Under the pieces are notes generated by a model. It made no database searches, was not told where the DNA came from, and saw only the letters and a program-made list of their open reading frames with translations. A program made the position numbers and the translations under genes. DNA of 64,000 bases from Bacteroidia bacterium (GTDB lineage Bacteria > Bacteroidota > Bacteroidia > Chitinophagales > Chitinophagaceae), in contig JAUIBA010000024.1 in the NCBI GenBank assembly GCA_030427635.1, forward strand, positions 1 through 64,000. Reading direction: 5' to 3'. How positions within the stretch are numbered: position 1 is the first letter of the stretch; each line of letters starts with the position of its first letter. Shown here one piece after another: positions 27,994 to 37,189 of this stretch.

Positions 27994-29094
27994 ATGCTCA
28001 TAGATATTATAGCTGGCGCAAGGCCGAACTTTATAAAGATAGCTCCTGTTATTGAAGCTATTGTTGCAAAGAAAAAAGAGGGGGTTGCCATAGATTATCG
28101 TCTTGTTCACACGGGGCAGCACTATGACAAAAAAATGAGTCATGACTTTTTTGAGCAGTTGGGTATTCCTGAGCCTGACCACAATCTGGAGGCCGGGTCC
28201 GGTACTCAGGCCGAGCAAACAGCCCGAATCATGACCGGGTATGAAAAGCTGCTCATGAGTCAGCCTTGCGATCTTTGTATTGTAGTAGGAGATGTGACAT
28301 CTACTATGGCATGCGCTATAACTGCAAAGAAGCTGGGCAACATAAAGGTGGCGCATGTAGAAGGGGGTATAAGGAGTGGCGACTGGACCATGCCCGAAGA
28401 AATAAACAGAATAGTAACTGATTCAATTTCTGATTACTTTTTTACTACATCTGCTACCGCAAATGATAACCTGAGGAAAGCAGGGGTTACAACCGACCGT
28501 ATTTTCTTTGTTGGAAATACTATGATTGATACCCTGCTGAAGCAGTTGCCTTTTTTTACACCTCCCACTATATGGAATACTCTTTCGCTTACAGCTGGGG
28601 GCTATATCATTACTACTTTACACCGCCCTGCCAATGTGGATGATGCTTCAGGACTGGAAAAATTGCTGAGTGAAATTATTAAAGCTTCAAACGGTCTGCC
28701 AATAATATTCCCCGTACATCCCAGAACGGCTAAAATGCTGGAGAAAACAGGAATTAAGGCCGATAATCTGCACATGACAGAGCCTATGAGTTACCTGGAG
28801 TTTAACTACATGGTGAAAAATGCAAAAGTTGTCGTTACGGATTCAGGTGGTATTACAGAGGAAACTACGGTAATGAGAGTGCCCTGTATGACATTAAGAG
28901 AAAATACAGAGCGACCGGAAACCTGTACTGTAGGTACCAATGAATTGTTGGGTACAAATCCGGATGCGATAGCCCCGGCATTTAAGATGTTGTTTTCCGG
29001 AAACTGGAAAAAAGGAGCTATCCCTGAAATGTGGGATGGTAAAACAGCGCCTCGTATTATAGAGCATATTATTCATATTTTTGGAATCGTTTAA
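27994..29094 (+). CDS. wecB: UDP-N-acetylglucosamine 2-epimerase (non-hydrolysing)
   Basis: A 366-residue cytoplasmic enzyme of normal family length that interconverts UDP-GlcNAc and UDP-ManNAc for surface polysaccharide synthesis. Motifs: GARPNFIKIAPVIEAI at the N-terminus, HTGQHYDKKMS, VVGDVTSTMACAI, HVEGGIRSGDWTMPEEINR, LHRPANVDD, FPVHPRTAKML, YLEFNYMVKNAKVVVTDSGG (UDP-binding region) and RENTERPETC. It begins 49 nt after the fusion oxidoreductase and is followed 17 nt later by the histidine kinase. Confidence 0.95.
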   Translation: MLIDIIAGARPNFIKIAPVIEAIVAKKKEGVAIDYRLVHTGQHYDKKMSHDFFEQLGIPEPDHNLEAGSGTQAEQTARIMTGYEKLLMSQPCDLCIVVGDVTSTMACAITAKKLGNIKVAHVEGGIRSGDWTMPEEINRIVTDSISDYFFTTSATANDNLRKAGVTTDRIFFVGNTMIDTLLKQLPFFTPPTIWNTLSLTAGGYIITTLHRPANVDDASGLEKLLSEIIKASNGLPIIFPVHPRTAKMLEKTGIKADNLHMTEPMSYLEFNYMVKNAKVVVTDSGGITEETTVMRVPCMTLRENTERPETCTVGTNELLGTNPDAIAPAFKMLFSGNWKKGAIPEMWDGKTAPRIIEHIIHIFGIV

Positions 29095-29111
29095 GTACGC
29101 GCCCATATTTT

Positions 29112-31736
29112 ATGAGTACCCGGTCCACACATACTATCAATGCTATTATTGAAACACTGTTGCAGATTGCAAACCGTGTGATAGTGGTGTCTTCAGAAGG
29201 GGAGATAGTACAGTTTAAAGATCGTGTAGGTAGTGAGGCGCACCTTGCTGTAATAAACAATACAGTCGTTGCTGAAAGGTATTGTGCAGCTATTAATGAG
29301 TGTCTTACATCCCGTAAAAGCGAGCAGTCGCGCTATAGTGTTGTTCAGGGCGATACGGTATATATATATCGCATTAATGTACTTCCTGCCGGACCAGAGA
29401 TGGAAGATGGTATTTTTCTGGTTATTAGTTTCCATGCGGCTAAAAGAGCAGGAAAAGTAACTGAGGATTACTGGAAACTTGCGATGGATGCCGCCGGAGA
29501 TGGTATGTGGGATGTGAATATCCCGGAACAAACCATTTCATTTTCTGATAAGTGGCAGCAGACATTCGGTTATGACAAGGACCAGATTATTCATCTGGTA
29601 AGCTGGACCGGATTTATTCATCCCGAAGACAGGCAGCGGGTTGTGCAGGATAGGGACGACTTTTTTGCCGGCAAAGTAAAAAACTACAATTCAGAGTTCA
29701 GGCTGCTTTGTGCAGATGGCACTTATAAGTGGGTGCTGAGCCGGGGGATGATTGTAGCTCGTCATTCTGATGGCACTCCGCTTCGTTTCGTGGGTACGCA
29801 TACCGATATCTCTCAGCTAAAGGAGGCAGAAGAGAAGTATTATTCAGCGGCTCAGTTGCTTTCCCGTCTGGTAAATAATCTGAGAGATGGTATACTGGTA
29901 GTCGATGAACATAAAAAGATATTGTTCGCCAATCAGGTGTATTGTGATATCTATAACATCGCAGACCATCCATCTGCACTGAACGATATGGATGTATACA
30001 AGAGCATAGCCGCACGTATGCATCACTATAAAGATTCTCAGGGCTTTTATGACCGTACTGTTCAGCTCCTTAACCTGCATGAAATGGTGTTGGACGAGGA
30101 GTGGGAAATGGTAGATGGCAGAATAGTAGGCAGGGATTATATTCCACTGGTTCTGGGCAAAAACCGTAAGGGGGGCATATGGAAGTTCAGGGATGTTACC
30201 GCTCAGAAAAGCTATGAGAAGCAGCTGGCATCACTACGCAACTTTTATGAGCAGATACTGAATCATATTGCTGCTGATATAGTCGTATTTGACCAGCAAC
30301 TCAGATATATTTTTATTAATCCCACGGCAGTCAAAGACAAGGAACTACGGGAGTGGATGATAGGAAAGACCGATGAAGACTATGTGAAGCTGCGGAATAA
30401 ACCCCGGGAGCTGGTGGAAAGGAGACAGCGTATATTTTATGAAGCGCTGGAGAAGAAGCACAACATTGAGTGGGAAGAAATGCTGATTAACAGAGATGGT
30501 AATCCGGAATATCATTTACGGAATCACTATCCCGTTTTTGATGAGTATGGAAAGCATCTCATGAGCATTGGCTATGGGCTTAACATTACAGACAGGGTAC
30601 GGGCACAGCAGGAGCTGAAAACCAGCAGAGATACATTTGCCAGTGCCTTTAATGACTCTGGTATAGGCATGGCGCTCATAAGCCATGAAGGTATGTGGCT
30701 GGATGCCAATCCTGTATTGTGCAGCCTTACCGGATATACTAACGATGAGTTGCGCATACGCTCATTACACGATATTACGCACCCCGACGATGTGGCATTG
30801 GACAGGGAATATATGGTGCGTATGTTGTCTGGTGAGATAACTACGTACAACGTTGAGAAGCGATTCATAGCCCGTACCGGTAAGGTAATGCTGGTGTCGC
30901 TTACCATGTCTCTGGTACGGGATACGGAAGGGCTCCCTAAGTTCTTTATTGTGCAGGCTATAGACATTACCGATAAAAAGGAGATGGAGCAGGAGTTGCG
31001 TAATAAGAATGCAGAGCTGGAGCAAACCCGGCTCAACCTGCTGAGTAAAGTAAACCAACTGGAAGAGTTGAGTCATATCATAGCTCATAACCTGCGTGGC
31101 CCAGCAGGCAATATACGTATGCTGTCAGATACCCTGCTGGAGCAGCATGAGCGAGCTGCTACTGGTGGTGATACGAATGATGTGTTTACGCAAGAGGAAG
31201 GTCTTACGCTTATCAGAGATAGCAGCAGGGCTTTGATGAATAATCTGGCTACCCTCATGCAGGTGACTGAGATAAAACTGGGGAAAGACATTCCGTTCGA
31301 TGAATGCAATGTATCAGAGCTTGTGGCCGATATTTCAGACCAGCTGAAAGGCAGCATTGTAGAGAAACAGGCGCAGATTATTACAGATACAGGTGTTCCT
31401 GTAATATTTTATCCGAGGATGTACCTGTATAATATCCTTTACAATCTGGTGAGTAATGCGCTCAAATATTCCGTACCGGGTTTGATACCGGAGATACGGA
31501 TAGTCACAGATATGAAAGAGGGTAGGGTAAGGCTCATAGTGAAAGATAATGGACTGGGTATAGATCTGGAGCGTTTTGGGGATAAGGTGTTCCGACTCAA
31601 TCAGGTGTTTCATGAAGGTTATGAAAGTAAGGGAGTTGGGCTGTATCTTACCCGTACCACAGTAGAGTCGCTGGGTGGTAAAATTGAAGTGACCAGTGCA
31701 CCTGGAGAAGGGTGTGAGTTTATAGTGACATTTTAA
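29112..31736 (+). CDS. Multi-PAS cytoplasmic sensor histidine kinase
   Basis: An 874-residue soluble kinase without signal peptide or membrane segments. Several PAS/PAC modules follow one another: around 120-235 (DAAGDGMWDVNIPEQTISFS, ending FVGTHTDISQLKEAEE), about 245-375, about 380-490 (NHIAADIVVFDQQLRYIFIN) and about 500-620 (DSGIGMALISHEGMWLDANP, ending VQAIDITDKKEMEQEL). A coiled coil leads to the dimerisation helix with IIAHNLRGPAGNIRML, H659 being the likely phospho-acceptor (the HNLRGP type common in Bacteroidota). The HATPase_c domain has NLVSNALKYS, DNGLGIDLERFG and SKGVGLYLTRTTVESLGG. No receiver is attached and no response regulator is adjacent. It sits inside a polysaccharide operon, 17 nt after wecB and 8 nt before the lyase gene. 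Confidence 0.93.
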   Translation: MSTRSTHTINAIIETLLQIANRVIVVSSEGEIVQFKDRVGSEAHLAVINNTVVAERYCAAINECLTSRKSEQSRYSVVQGDTVYIYRINVLPAGPEMEDGIFLVISFHAAKRAGKVTEDYWKLAMDAAGDGMWDVNIPEQTISFSDKWQQTFGYDKDQIIHLVSWTGFIHPEDRQRVVQDRDDFFAGKVKNYNSEFRLLCADGTYKWVLSRGMIVARHSDGTPLRFVGTHTDISQLKEAEEKYYSAAQLLSRLVNNLRDGILVVDEHKKILFANQVYCDIYNIADHPSALNDMDVYKSIAARMHHYKDSQGFYDRTVQLLNLHEMVLDEEWEMVDGRIVGRDYIPLVLGKNRKGGIWKFRDVTAQKSYEKQLASLRNFYEQILNHIAADIVVFDQQLRYIFINPTAVKDKELREWMIGKTDEDYVKLRNKPRELVERRQRIFYEALEKKHNIEWEEMLINRDGNPEYHLRNHYPVFDEYGKHLMSIGYGLNITDRVRAQQELKTSRDTFASAFNDSGIGMALISHEGMWLDANPVLCSLTGYTNDELRIRSLHDITHPDDVALDREYMVRMLSGEITTYNVEKRFIARTGKVMLVSLTMSLVRDTEGLPKFFIVQAIDITDKKEMEQELRNKNAELEQTRLNLLSKVNQLEELSHIIAHNLRGPAGNIRMLSDTLLEQHERAATGGDTNDVFTQEEGLTLIRDSSRALMNNLATLMQVTEIKLGKDIPFDECNVSELVADISDQLKGSIVEKQAQIITDTGVPVIFYPRMYLYNILYNLVSNALKYSVPGLIPEIRIVTDMKEGRVRLIVKDNGLGIDLERFGDKVFRLNQVFHEGYESKGVGLYLTRTTVESLGGKIEVTSAPGEGCEFIVTF

Positions 31737-31744
31737 TATTACGG

Positions 31745-33631
31745 ATGACAGGACGTTTAAAGAAGGTAGCAGATCTGATAGGAAATATGGGGATGAGATA
31801 TACCCTTTTTCGTGCCAGACATGAGCTGCTGAGGCGTACCGGTCTGTATCGTAAACGGTTCCCCGCAGCACCTCCATTTAAGCAGTATATAACGCTGGAT
31901 GCATGGAAAGCAACGGATGCGGCTTTTTTCTTTCACTCCCGGTCAGATATTAAGGTAAAGCGTACCCCATCCCCACAACTGGCACAGCGTTACGAAGACA
32001 TTGTGCAGGGCAGGTTGCAGATGTTCAGCAATGTACTCATGGAGCTGGGTACAGACTATGACTGGATTACCAATCCCGATACCGGTCACCGGTATGATAT
32101 AAATGCCCATTGGACGGCCATACCCGATTATTCTCCCGTGGCCGGCGATATAAAGTATGTATGGGAAAAGTCGCGCTTTTCTTGGCTGTACGATGTTATA
32201 CGCTACGATTATCATCACAATAAACACTGCGCAGCAATGGTTTTTGCCAATATCCTTTCATGGATAAAGGCCAATCCTGTCAATTGCGGGCCTAACTATC
32301 GCTGTAGTCAGGAGATGTCTCTGCGGGTGCTTAACTGGACCTTTGCGCTTTATTACTATCGCGACGCTCCGGAGCTTACCACAGAGGTATTTGACCAGAT
32401 GCAGTATGCTATATACTGGCATCTGCATCACATTTATAACAACATCCATTTTTCCCGTATAGCCGTACGTAATAATCATGCTATAACGGAGACACTCACC
32501 CTGTACCTGTGCGGCATATTATACCCCTCACTACCCGGTGCCGGTGTGTGGAAACAGCAGGGTAAGGCATGGCTGGAGGAGGAAATAGCCTACCAGATAT
32601 ATGAGGATGGCACTTTCCTGCAGTACTCTATGAATTATCACCGGGTAGTGGTGCAGCTACTCACCTGGGGTATTGTACTTGCCGGGAAGAATGGGGAGCG
32701 CTTTTCCGGTGTGGTATATGACCGTGCCCTGAAATCTCTGACCTTCCTGCGTACCTGTATGATAGATGAGCATGGCTGGCTACCTAACTATGGTGCAAAT
32801 GATGGCGCATTGTTCTTTCCGCTCAGTACAGCACACTATCGCGATTACAGGCCACAACTGGCAGCTCTGGCAGCGGCACTGGGTGTGGATGCCGGTATAG
32901 CAGAGGGAGGGGAGGATGCTAGCTGGTATGGTATTGATACAGAGGTGACACAGCACAATGCCCCTCAGCAGGGATGTCATAGCTTTCCGGTGGGAGGGTA
33001 TTATGTTATCAGAGAGCAGGAGTCACTTACATTTATACGCTGTGGCAGCTATAAGGACCGCCCATCTCAGGCCGACAATCTGCACCTTGATATATGGCAT
33101 AAAGGCGTGAATGTACTTACAGATGCCGGTAGTTATAAGTACAATACTGATGCTGCTACCATACGCTATTTCAGCGGCACGCAGGCACATAATACCGTTA
33201 TGGTAAACGGGCAGGACCAGATGCTGAAAGGTGGGCGCTTTATATGGTACTACTGGAGCCGCAATGCAGCGGCAAACCTGAGCCGGGAAGGAAGCATATA
33301 TACATTTACCGGTAGTGTCAATATGTTCAGGCACATAGCGCCGGGCATAGTGCATAAACGTACAGTAACACATGCCGCAGGAAGTACAGAGTGGACGGTA
33401 CGCGATGAGCTGACACACCTGCCTGTGGGTGCAGAGGTAGCCCAGTTGTGGCATGTGCCGAACGGCATAGCTGTGCACCTGCAGGCGGTAGCCGGCGATG
33501 GCACTGTGCTGCAATCAGCAGAAGCAGAAGGCTGGCAGTCGTCGCTATATGGCAGCAAAGTTTCAACGCAGGAGTATAGCTTTACATCTCCACAGCATAC
33601 TATAGAGACAGAGATATCACTGCCATCATAG
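31745..33631 (+). CDS. Heparinase II/III family polysaccharide lyase-like protein
   Basis: A 628-residue protein without a visible signal peptide. The N-terminal alpha/alpha toroid includes NNHAITETLTLYLCG (the Asn/His pair typical of heparinase II/III and alginate lyases) and LQYSMNYHRVVVQLL (catalytic Tyr region). The C-terminal beta domain has NLHLDIWHKGVNVLTDAGSY and FSGTQAHNTVMVNGQDQM. Members found in capsule and exopolysaccharide operons may edit or degrade the nascent polymer rather than scavenge glycans; the operon here (epimerase, sugar oxidoreductase) favours that. Substrate unknown. The gene ends 15 nt before a convergent acetyltransferase gene, with no hairpin between. Confidence 0.9.
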   Translation: MTGRLKKVADLIGNMGMRYTLFRARHELLRRTGLYRKRFPAAPPFKQYITLDAWKATDAAFFFHSRSDIKVKRTPSPQLAQRYEDIVQGRLQMFSNVLMELGTDYDWITNPDTGHRYDINAHWTAIPDYSPVAGDIKYVWEKSRFSWLYDVIRYDYHHNKHCAAMVFANILSWIKANPVNCGPNYRCSQEMSLRVLNWTFALYYYRDAPELTTEVFDQMQYAIYWHLHHIYNNIHFSRIAVRNNHAITETLTLYLCGILYPSLPGAGVWKQQGKAWLEEEIAYQIYEDGTFLQYSMNYHRVVVQLLTWGIVLAGKNGERFSGVVYDRALKSLTFLRTCMIDEHGWLPNYGANDGALFFPLSTAHYRDYRPQLAALAAALGVDAGIAEGGEDASWYGIDTEVTQHNAPQQGCHSFPVGGYYVIREQESLTFIRCGSYKDRPSQADNLHLDIWHKGVNVLTDAGSYKYNTDAATIRYFSGTQAHNTVMVNGQDQMLKGGRFIWYYWSRNAAANLSREGSIYTFTGSVNMFRHIAPGIVHKRTVTHAAGSTEWTVRDELTHLPVGAEVAQLWHVPNGIAVHLQAVAGDGTVLQSAEAEGWQSSLYGSKVSTQEYSFTSPQHTIETEISLPS

Positions 33632-33646
33632 CTACTTCTTATCTTT

Positions 33647-34162
33647 TCAGTACTCCTTTCTGTATATCACATTGGCAGGCACATCGGGGTCTGTCCTGTC
33701 TGCACACAGTACAAAGCCAGTTCTGCCCAGCAGATTTATTGAGCGGGTATTGTCGTGGTGCGTATAGGCATCTATTACGGTCAGCTTCAGGTTGTGGAAG
33801 GCATATTGGCATACTGCGGTCAGTGCTTCCTGCATATAGCCATTCCCATAGTACCGGGGTAGCATTTCATATCCTGCTTCTGCCACTTGCCCGTCAGCCG
33901 AAAAGTTCCAGAGACATATTGTACCTATCATATCCCTGCTGTCTTTTGTGCATATAGCCCAGTACCAGATGTTGCCTGCTGCATATCCTTTCCTTATACG
34001 GTCAGTGAATGCACGGGCTTCATCTATGCTCTGCAGCAAAGGCCTGCCTATATACCGGCCTACAGTCTCATCTGAGCGCAGCGCATATATTGTCTGCAGG
34101 TCGTCATCCTGTAGCATGCGTAGCGTCAGCCGGTTGGTAGATAAGGGTTCAAATTGTGCCAT
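33647..34162 (-). CDS. GNAT acetyltransferase, RimJ/RimL-like
   Basis: A 171-residue protein of the GNAT superfamily. It begins FEPLSTNRLTLRMLQDDDLQ, typical of RimJ/RimL-type N-acetyltransferases, and has EAGYEMLPRYYGNGYMQEAL (acetyl-CoA binding strand and loop; the usual Q/RxxGxG appears as YYGNGY) and NTRSINLLGRTGFV near the end. It transfers acetyl from acetyl-CoA to an amino group; ribosomal protein or small-molecule targets are possible. It stands alone. Confidence 0.88.
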   Translation of the reverse strand: MAQFEPLSTNRLTLRMLQDDDLQTIYALRSDETVGRYIGRPLLQSIDEARAFTDRIRKGYAAGNIWYWAICTKDSRDMIGTICLWNFSADGQVAEAGYEMLPRYYGNGYMQEALTAVCQYAFHNLKLTVIDAYTHHDNTRSINLLGRTGFVLCADRTDPDVPANVIYRKEY

Positions 34163-34458
34163 AATGTGAAGGTAGATTTTTACGATAGAAAAATGAGGTA
34201 CGCCAGAGGGTTATCCATGTGAGGTTATAGTGTCAGGTATCAGGGAGTGCTGACTATCAGTAGTTTATAGCCCTTTCTGCAGGAGGTGCAATTATTGCCA
34301 TAACAGGTTGGGATAAAAAATTATTTTTGCAGTCATCAGATGCTGTTTCTCTTACATCTGTACCCTAAATGTACAAGGCATTTTTACTGCCTTTGATGCT
34401 CATTTTTCGCATCAGTTTTTTGACACTGCCTCAGGCATTCAGATAAAACATAGCATAT
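34163..34458. other. Intergenic region, no gene seen
   Basis: About 300 bases between divergent genes. A possible -7 element TATTTTTG lies at 34322-34329, well upstream of the gene at 34459. Otherwise I see no structure or coding signal. Confidence 0.4.
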
Positions 34459-35130
34459 ATGACCACGCAACGAAACTTTGCGAAGCTTACGGGCTATTCG
34501 CTTTTATTAATGACCGTTATTGCCGGCTTCTGTTTCGGATATGTATTCCCGCAGGTATATGGTGCGCTCCAGGCCGGTGAGGTACAGCAACTGCTGGCAG
34601 CACATATGCCATTGTATAAAAACGGACTGGCAGGAGTATTGGTGATACTGCTGCTGGATGTGCTGGTGGCGTGGACCATTTACCGCTTTTTCATCAACGA
34701 TAATAAAAGTCTTGCGTTTACGTCATTTGTGCTGAGGGTGGTTTACGTGGTATTCTTCGGCATTGGGGGCGTATATCTGGTAAAGAACCTCACGCAGACA
34801 GGCCTCACAGGTGCCGCTATCATTGACAACTATAACACCTTTACCACATTGTGGTATGCAGGGCTCATAGTATTCGGGTTTCATCTGCTGGCAGTAGGTG
34901 TGCTTATGAAGCAGCACCGCCGCGTACCTGCTGCTCTGTGGTGGCTTACCATAATAGCAGGAGCCTCATATGTGCTGGTACATACCCTGAAGGTGGCTAC
35001 ACCACAATTATCTGCCGTAGCCGATATGCTGAGTAACATTCTGGGGCTACCTATGGCCCTGGGCGAAATACTGCTGGCTGTATGGCTCCTCATAAAAGGT
35101 GGTAAGCCAGCATCACCTCCTACTGTCTGA
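34459..35130 (+). CDS. DUF4386-type integral membrane protein
   Basis: A 223-residue protein with about six membrane helices (LTGYSLLLMTVIAGFCFGYV, LAGVLVILLLDVLVAWTIYR, VLRVVYVVFFGIGGVYLV, LWYAGLIVFGFHLLAVGVLM, ALWWLTIIAGASYVLVHTL, LGLPMALGEILLAVWLLIKG). The layout and the final GE-LLAVWLLIKG match DUF4386, a membrane family of unknown function. It is followed at once by the first hairpin of the 171-bp repeat array. Confidence 0.8.
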   Translation: MTTQRNFAKLTGYSLLLMTVIAGFCFGYVFPQVYGALQAGEVQQLLAAHMPLYKNGLAGVLVILLLDVLVAWTIYRFFINDNKSLAFTSFVLRVVYVVFFGIGGVYLVKNLTQTGLTGAAIIDNYNTFTTLWYAGLIVFGFHLLAVGVLMKQHRRVPAALWWLTIIAGASYVLVHTLKVATPQLSAVADMLSNILGLPMALGEILLAVWLLIKGGKPASPPTV

Positions 35131-35139
35131 TAACTACTG

Positions 35140-35653
35140 TTTTGTAGCACCCCACATAAAAAAGTGTGGGGTGTTGTCTTTTCTGCAATGTGTTGATATT
35201 TATGATGTTATGCGTGACGGCCAACGCAGGTAATGCCCCATTTACACCCCATCATGCCCCATGCTGCATTGCTCCTGAATCTGATGTTTTATATCCTTTA
35301 GGTATCATTGTTTTGTAACACCCCACATAAAAAAGTGTGGGGTGTTGTCTTTTTGCAATTTGTTGATATTTAAAATGTTATGCGTGATGAGTGCCGCAGG
35401 TAATGCCCCATTTGCACCCCATCATGCCCCATGCTGCATTGTTCCTGAATCTGATGTTTTATATCCTTTAGGGTATCATTGTTTTGTAGCACCCCACATA
35501 AAAAAGTGTGGGGTGTTTTCTTTTCTGCAATGTGTTGATATTTATGATGTTATGTGTGACGGTCAACGCAGGTAATGCCCCATTTATACCCCATCATGCC
35601 CCATGCTGTATTGCTCATGAATCTGATGTTTTATATCCTTTCTGGCATCATTG
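35140..35653 (+). repeat. Three tandem 171-bp repeats, each with a terminator hairpin
   Basis: Units start at TTTTGTA at 35140, 35311 and 35482 (spacing 171 and 171), and a degenerate fourth copy starts at 35654. The three full units are nearly identical; differences include one extra G in the third (TTTAGGGTATC) and a few transitions. Each unit starts with a hairpin (CACCCCACA, 8-base loop, TGTGGGGTG) followed by TTGTCTTTT, then a conserved tract with repeated GCCCCAT words (AATGCCCCATTT, CATCATGCCCCATGC). No conserved ORF runs through the units. The first hairpin would terminate the DUF4386 gene. Confidence 0.9.
35148..35182 (+). terminator. Terminator of the DUF4386 gene (first repeat unit)
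   Basis: CACCCCACA (35148-35156) and TGTGGGGTG (35165-35173) form a 9-bp stem followed by TTGTCTTTT. The same hairpin recurs 171 and 342 bp downstream. Confidence 0.85.
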
Positions 35654-35810
35654 TTTTGTAACAACTCAGATAATGTATTGGGGATGTAGTGTTGCTATTC
35701 AGATTTTATGCCTGTTGTGTTATGTGAGTGAGACCTCATTTGCGCCACATTATGCCCCATACAGGGTAGCCGCAAAAAGTTATAATAATATCTTACAAAA
35801 GACATCCTGA
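35654..35810 (+). repeat. Degenerate fourth copy of the 171-bp repeat
   Basis: It begins with TTTTGTAACAACTCAGATAA and keeps scattered matches (TTATGTGAGTGAGA, CATTATGCCCCATACA), but the hairpin is destroyed. It marks the worn edge of the array. Confidence 0.6.
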
Positions 35811-35836
35811 GCCGGGACTAAGACATTGCATGGTGG

Positions 35837-36067
35837 TTGTATAGATATAAGGGTTTGTTTGTGGTGCAAAGTTCGGCAAAATATGGGATATGTCGCGTGT
35901 TTTATCCTGATAAGACTATGTTATGGCCTGTAGCGGGATATGAAAGTGAAAAACACTTGCTGATTATCGGACACCAGTGGAAAACACTGGCGCCAATTTT
36001 GAGATTCGCAAATCAGGGGATTTGCTACCGTATCGACGTGGTCGGAGACATATGCCGGGCGTGGTGA
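35837..36067 (+). CDS. Possible small ORF or remnant with WKTLAP motif
   Basis: A 76-codon frame opening with TTG. The start is unconvincing, but the end reads HQWKTLAPILRFANQG then ICYRIDVVGDICRAW, which looks more protein-like than the rest. A second segment coding for KWKTLAPNLG lies at about 37205-37235 on the same strand, so this may be the remnant of a dispersed small coding element. No function can be assigned. Confidence 0.25.
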   Translation: MYRYKGLFVVQSSAKYGICRVFYPDKTMLWPVAGYESEKHLLIIGHQWKTLAPILRFANQGICYRIDVVGDICRAW

Positions 36068-36101
36068 CGTTTCGATAAGAGGGACTACATGTATCATGGA
36101 A

Positions 36102-36554
36102 TTACTCTGAATGCAGTTTTATCTCATGCAGGATATTGTAATTGTAATAGGCATAGTAAACGAGGCTATCCTTATGGTAGTAATATGTCAAACGCTCGAT
36201 GTCATGTGAAGCTGGAGATACAACGAAGCCTATTTTTTCAGATGAAGTATCGGGTTTGTAATAACAAGTCATCTTTCCGCCATCGGAGGTTTCAATTGAA
36301 ATCACTGAATCAGCTAACCTGCTGATGTTGAAATGCGTTTCTATATATGTAGTTGTGTCTGTAGGGGGAGTAGAGAGTGTTGTCGCTTTCCTGTATGTTC
36401 CCAACATTTTATAACTACCCATCATTTGAGGGATGTACTCAATGGGAGTTTTTTCTTTGGCGGGGCCGGTGTTCTTGTTTTTGTTACAGGAAATAGCAAG
36501 CCCTGCCATAAGCAGCATGGTACAGAAAATAGATAAAGGGTGAATAGTTTTCAT
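36102..36554 (-). CDS. Lipoprotein, paralogue 1 of a tandem pair
   Basis: A 150-residue lipoprotein: signal peptide with lipobox LAISC and lipidated cysteine at residue 23. The first 47 residues are nearly identical to the paralogue at 36665-37126. The mature part has YIPQMMGSYKMLGTYRKATT, DSVISIETSDGGKMTCYYKP and YYYHKDSLVYYAYYNYN. It looks like a small beta-sheet domain anchored in the outer membrane; the family is not recognised. The pair arose by tandem duplication, with the signal region conserved and the mature half diverging. Confidence 0.8.
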   Translation of the reverse strand: MKTIHPLSIFCTMLLMAGLAISCNKNKNTGPAKEKTPIEYIPQMMGSYKMLGTYRKATTLSTPPTDTTTYIETHFNISRLADSVISIETSDGGKMTCYYKPDTSSEKIGFVVSPASHDIERLTYYYHKDSLVYYAYYNYNILHEIKLHSE

Positions 36555-36664
36555 TATGTAAATATAACGAAATATGGTGCTGTATATGGTGGGCTACAAC
36601 CCGGGTGGAGAAGGCTTAATAATATGGCTAAAAGGCGAAGGCGAACGCAAAAAGAAAGATGGAA

Positions 36665-37126
36665 TTATTCTGAATGCAGCGTTGTCTCCTGCACGAAATA
36701 GTTATTATAATACGAATGGTAGGCCAGACTATCCTTTAGGAAATAGTAATACAAGCTTTCATACATGTAACTACGTGGGGATATGCTTAATCCAAACCTT
36801 GCATCTGCGGTATCTGATGCTGAGAAATAATATTTTCCAGTGAATTCGCTGCCTTCAGAGGTTTTTATGCTAATGACGGAGTCGCTCAAAATGCTTATGT
36901 CATAAAAGATTTCTACATTTTCAATTATGACCTTTGGCGGTGAGGCCAATGGGTGTGCTTCCCTATATGTTCCCACCATTTTATGTTTTCCTGCCATTTG
37001 AGGGATGTACTCAATGGGATTTTTTTCTTTGGCGGGGCTGGTGTTCTTGTTTTTGTTGCAGGAAATAGCAAGCCCTGCCATAAGCAACATGGTACAGAAA
37101 ATAGATAAAGGGTGAATAGTTTTCAT
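36665..37126 (-). CDS. Lipoprotein, paralogue 2 of a tandem pair
   Basis: A 153-residue lipoprotein, paralogue of the preceding entry, with the same signal peptide and lipobox. Shared blocks: IEYIPQMAG-HKM-GTYR, DSVISIKTSEGSEFTGKYYF, and YYYFLKDSLAYHSYYNN, ending TLHSE. Spacing between the pair is 110 bp. The upstream bases (ATTATGTAAAT and on) are also duplicated, so each copy may carry its own promoter. Function unknown. Confidence 0.8.
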   Translation of the reverse strand: MKTIHPLSIFCTMLLMAGLAISCNKNKNTSPAKEKNPIEYIPQMAGKHKMVGTYREAHPLASPPKVIIENVEIFYDISILSDSVISIKTSEGSEFTGKYYFSASDTADARFGLSISPRSYMYESLYYYFLKDSLAYHSYYNNYFVQETTLHSE

Positions 37127-37189
37127 TATGTAAATGTAGCAAAATATGGTGCTATGTATGGAGGGGTGTTATGGGGATTAAGAACGTAA

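Noticed and set aside
35140-35810. 171-bp units as a CRISPR or coding-repeat array
   Set aside because: The whole unit is conserved, so there are no spacers, and no frame stays open through the units (stops and a 1-bp insertion shift frames).
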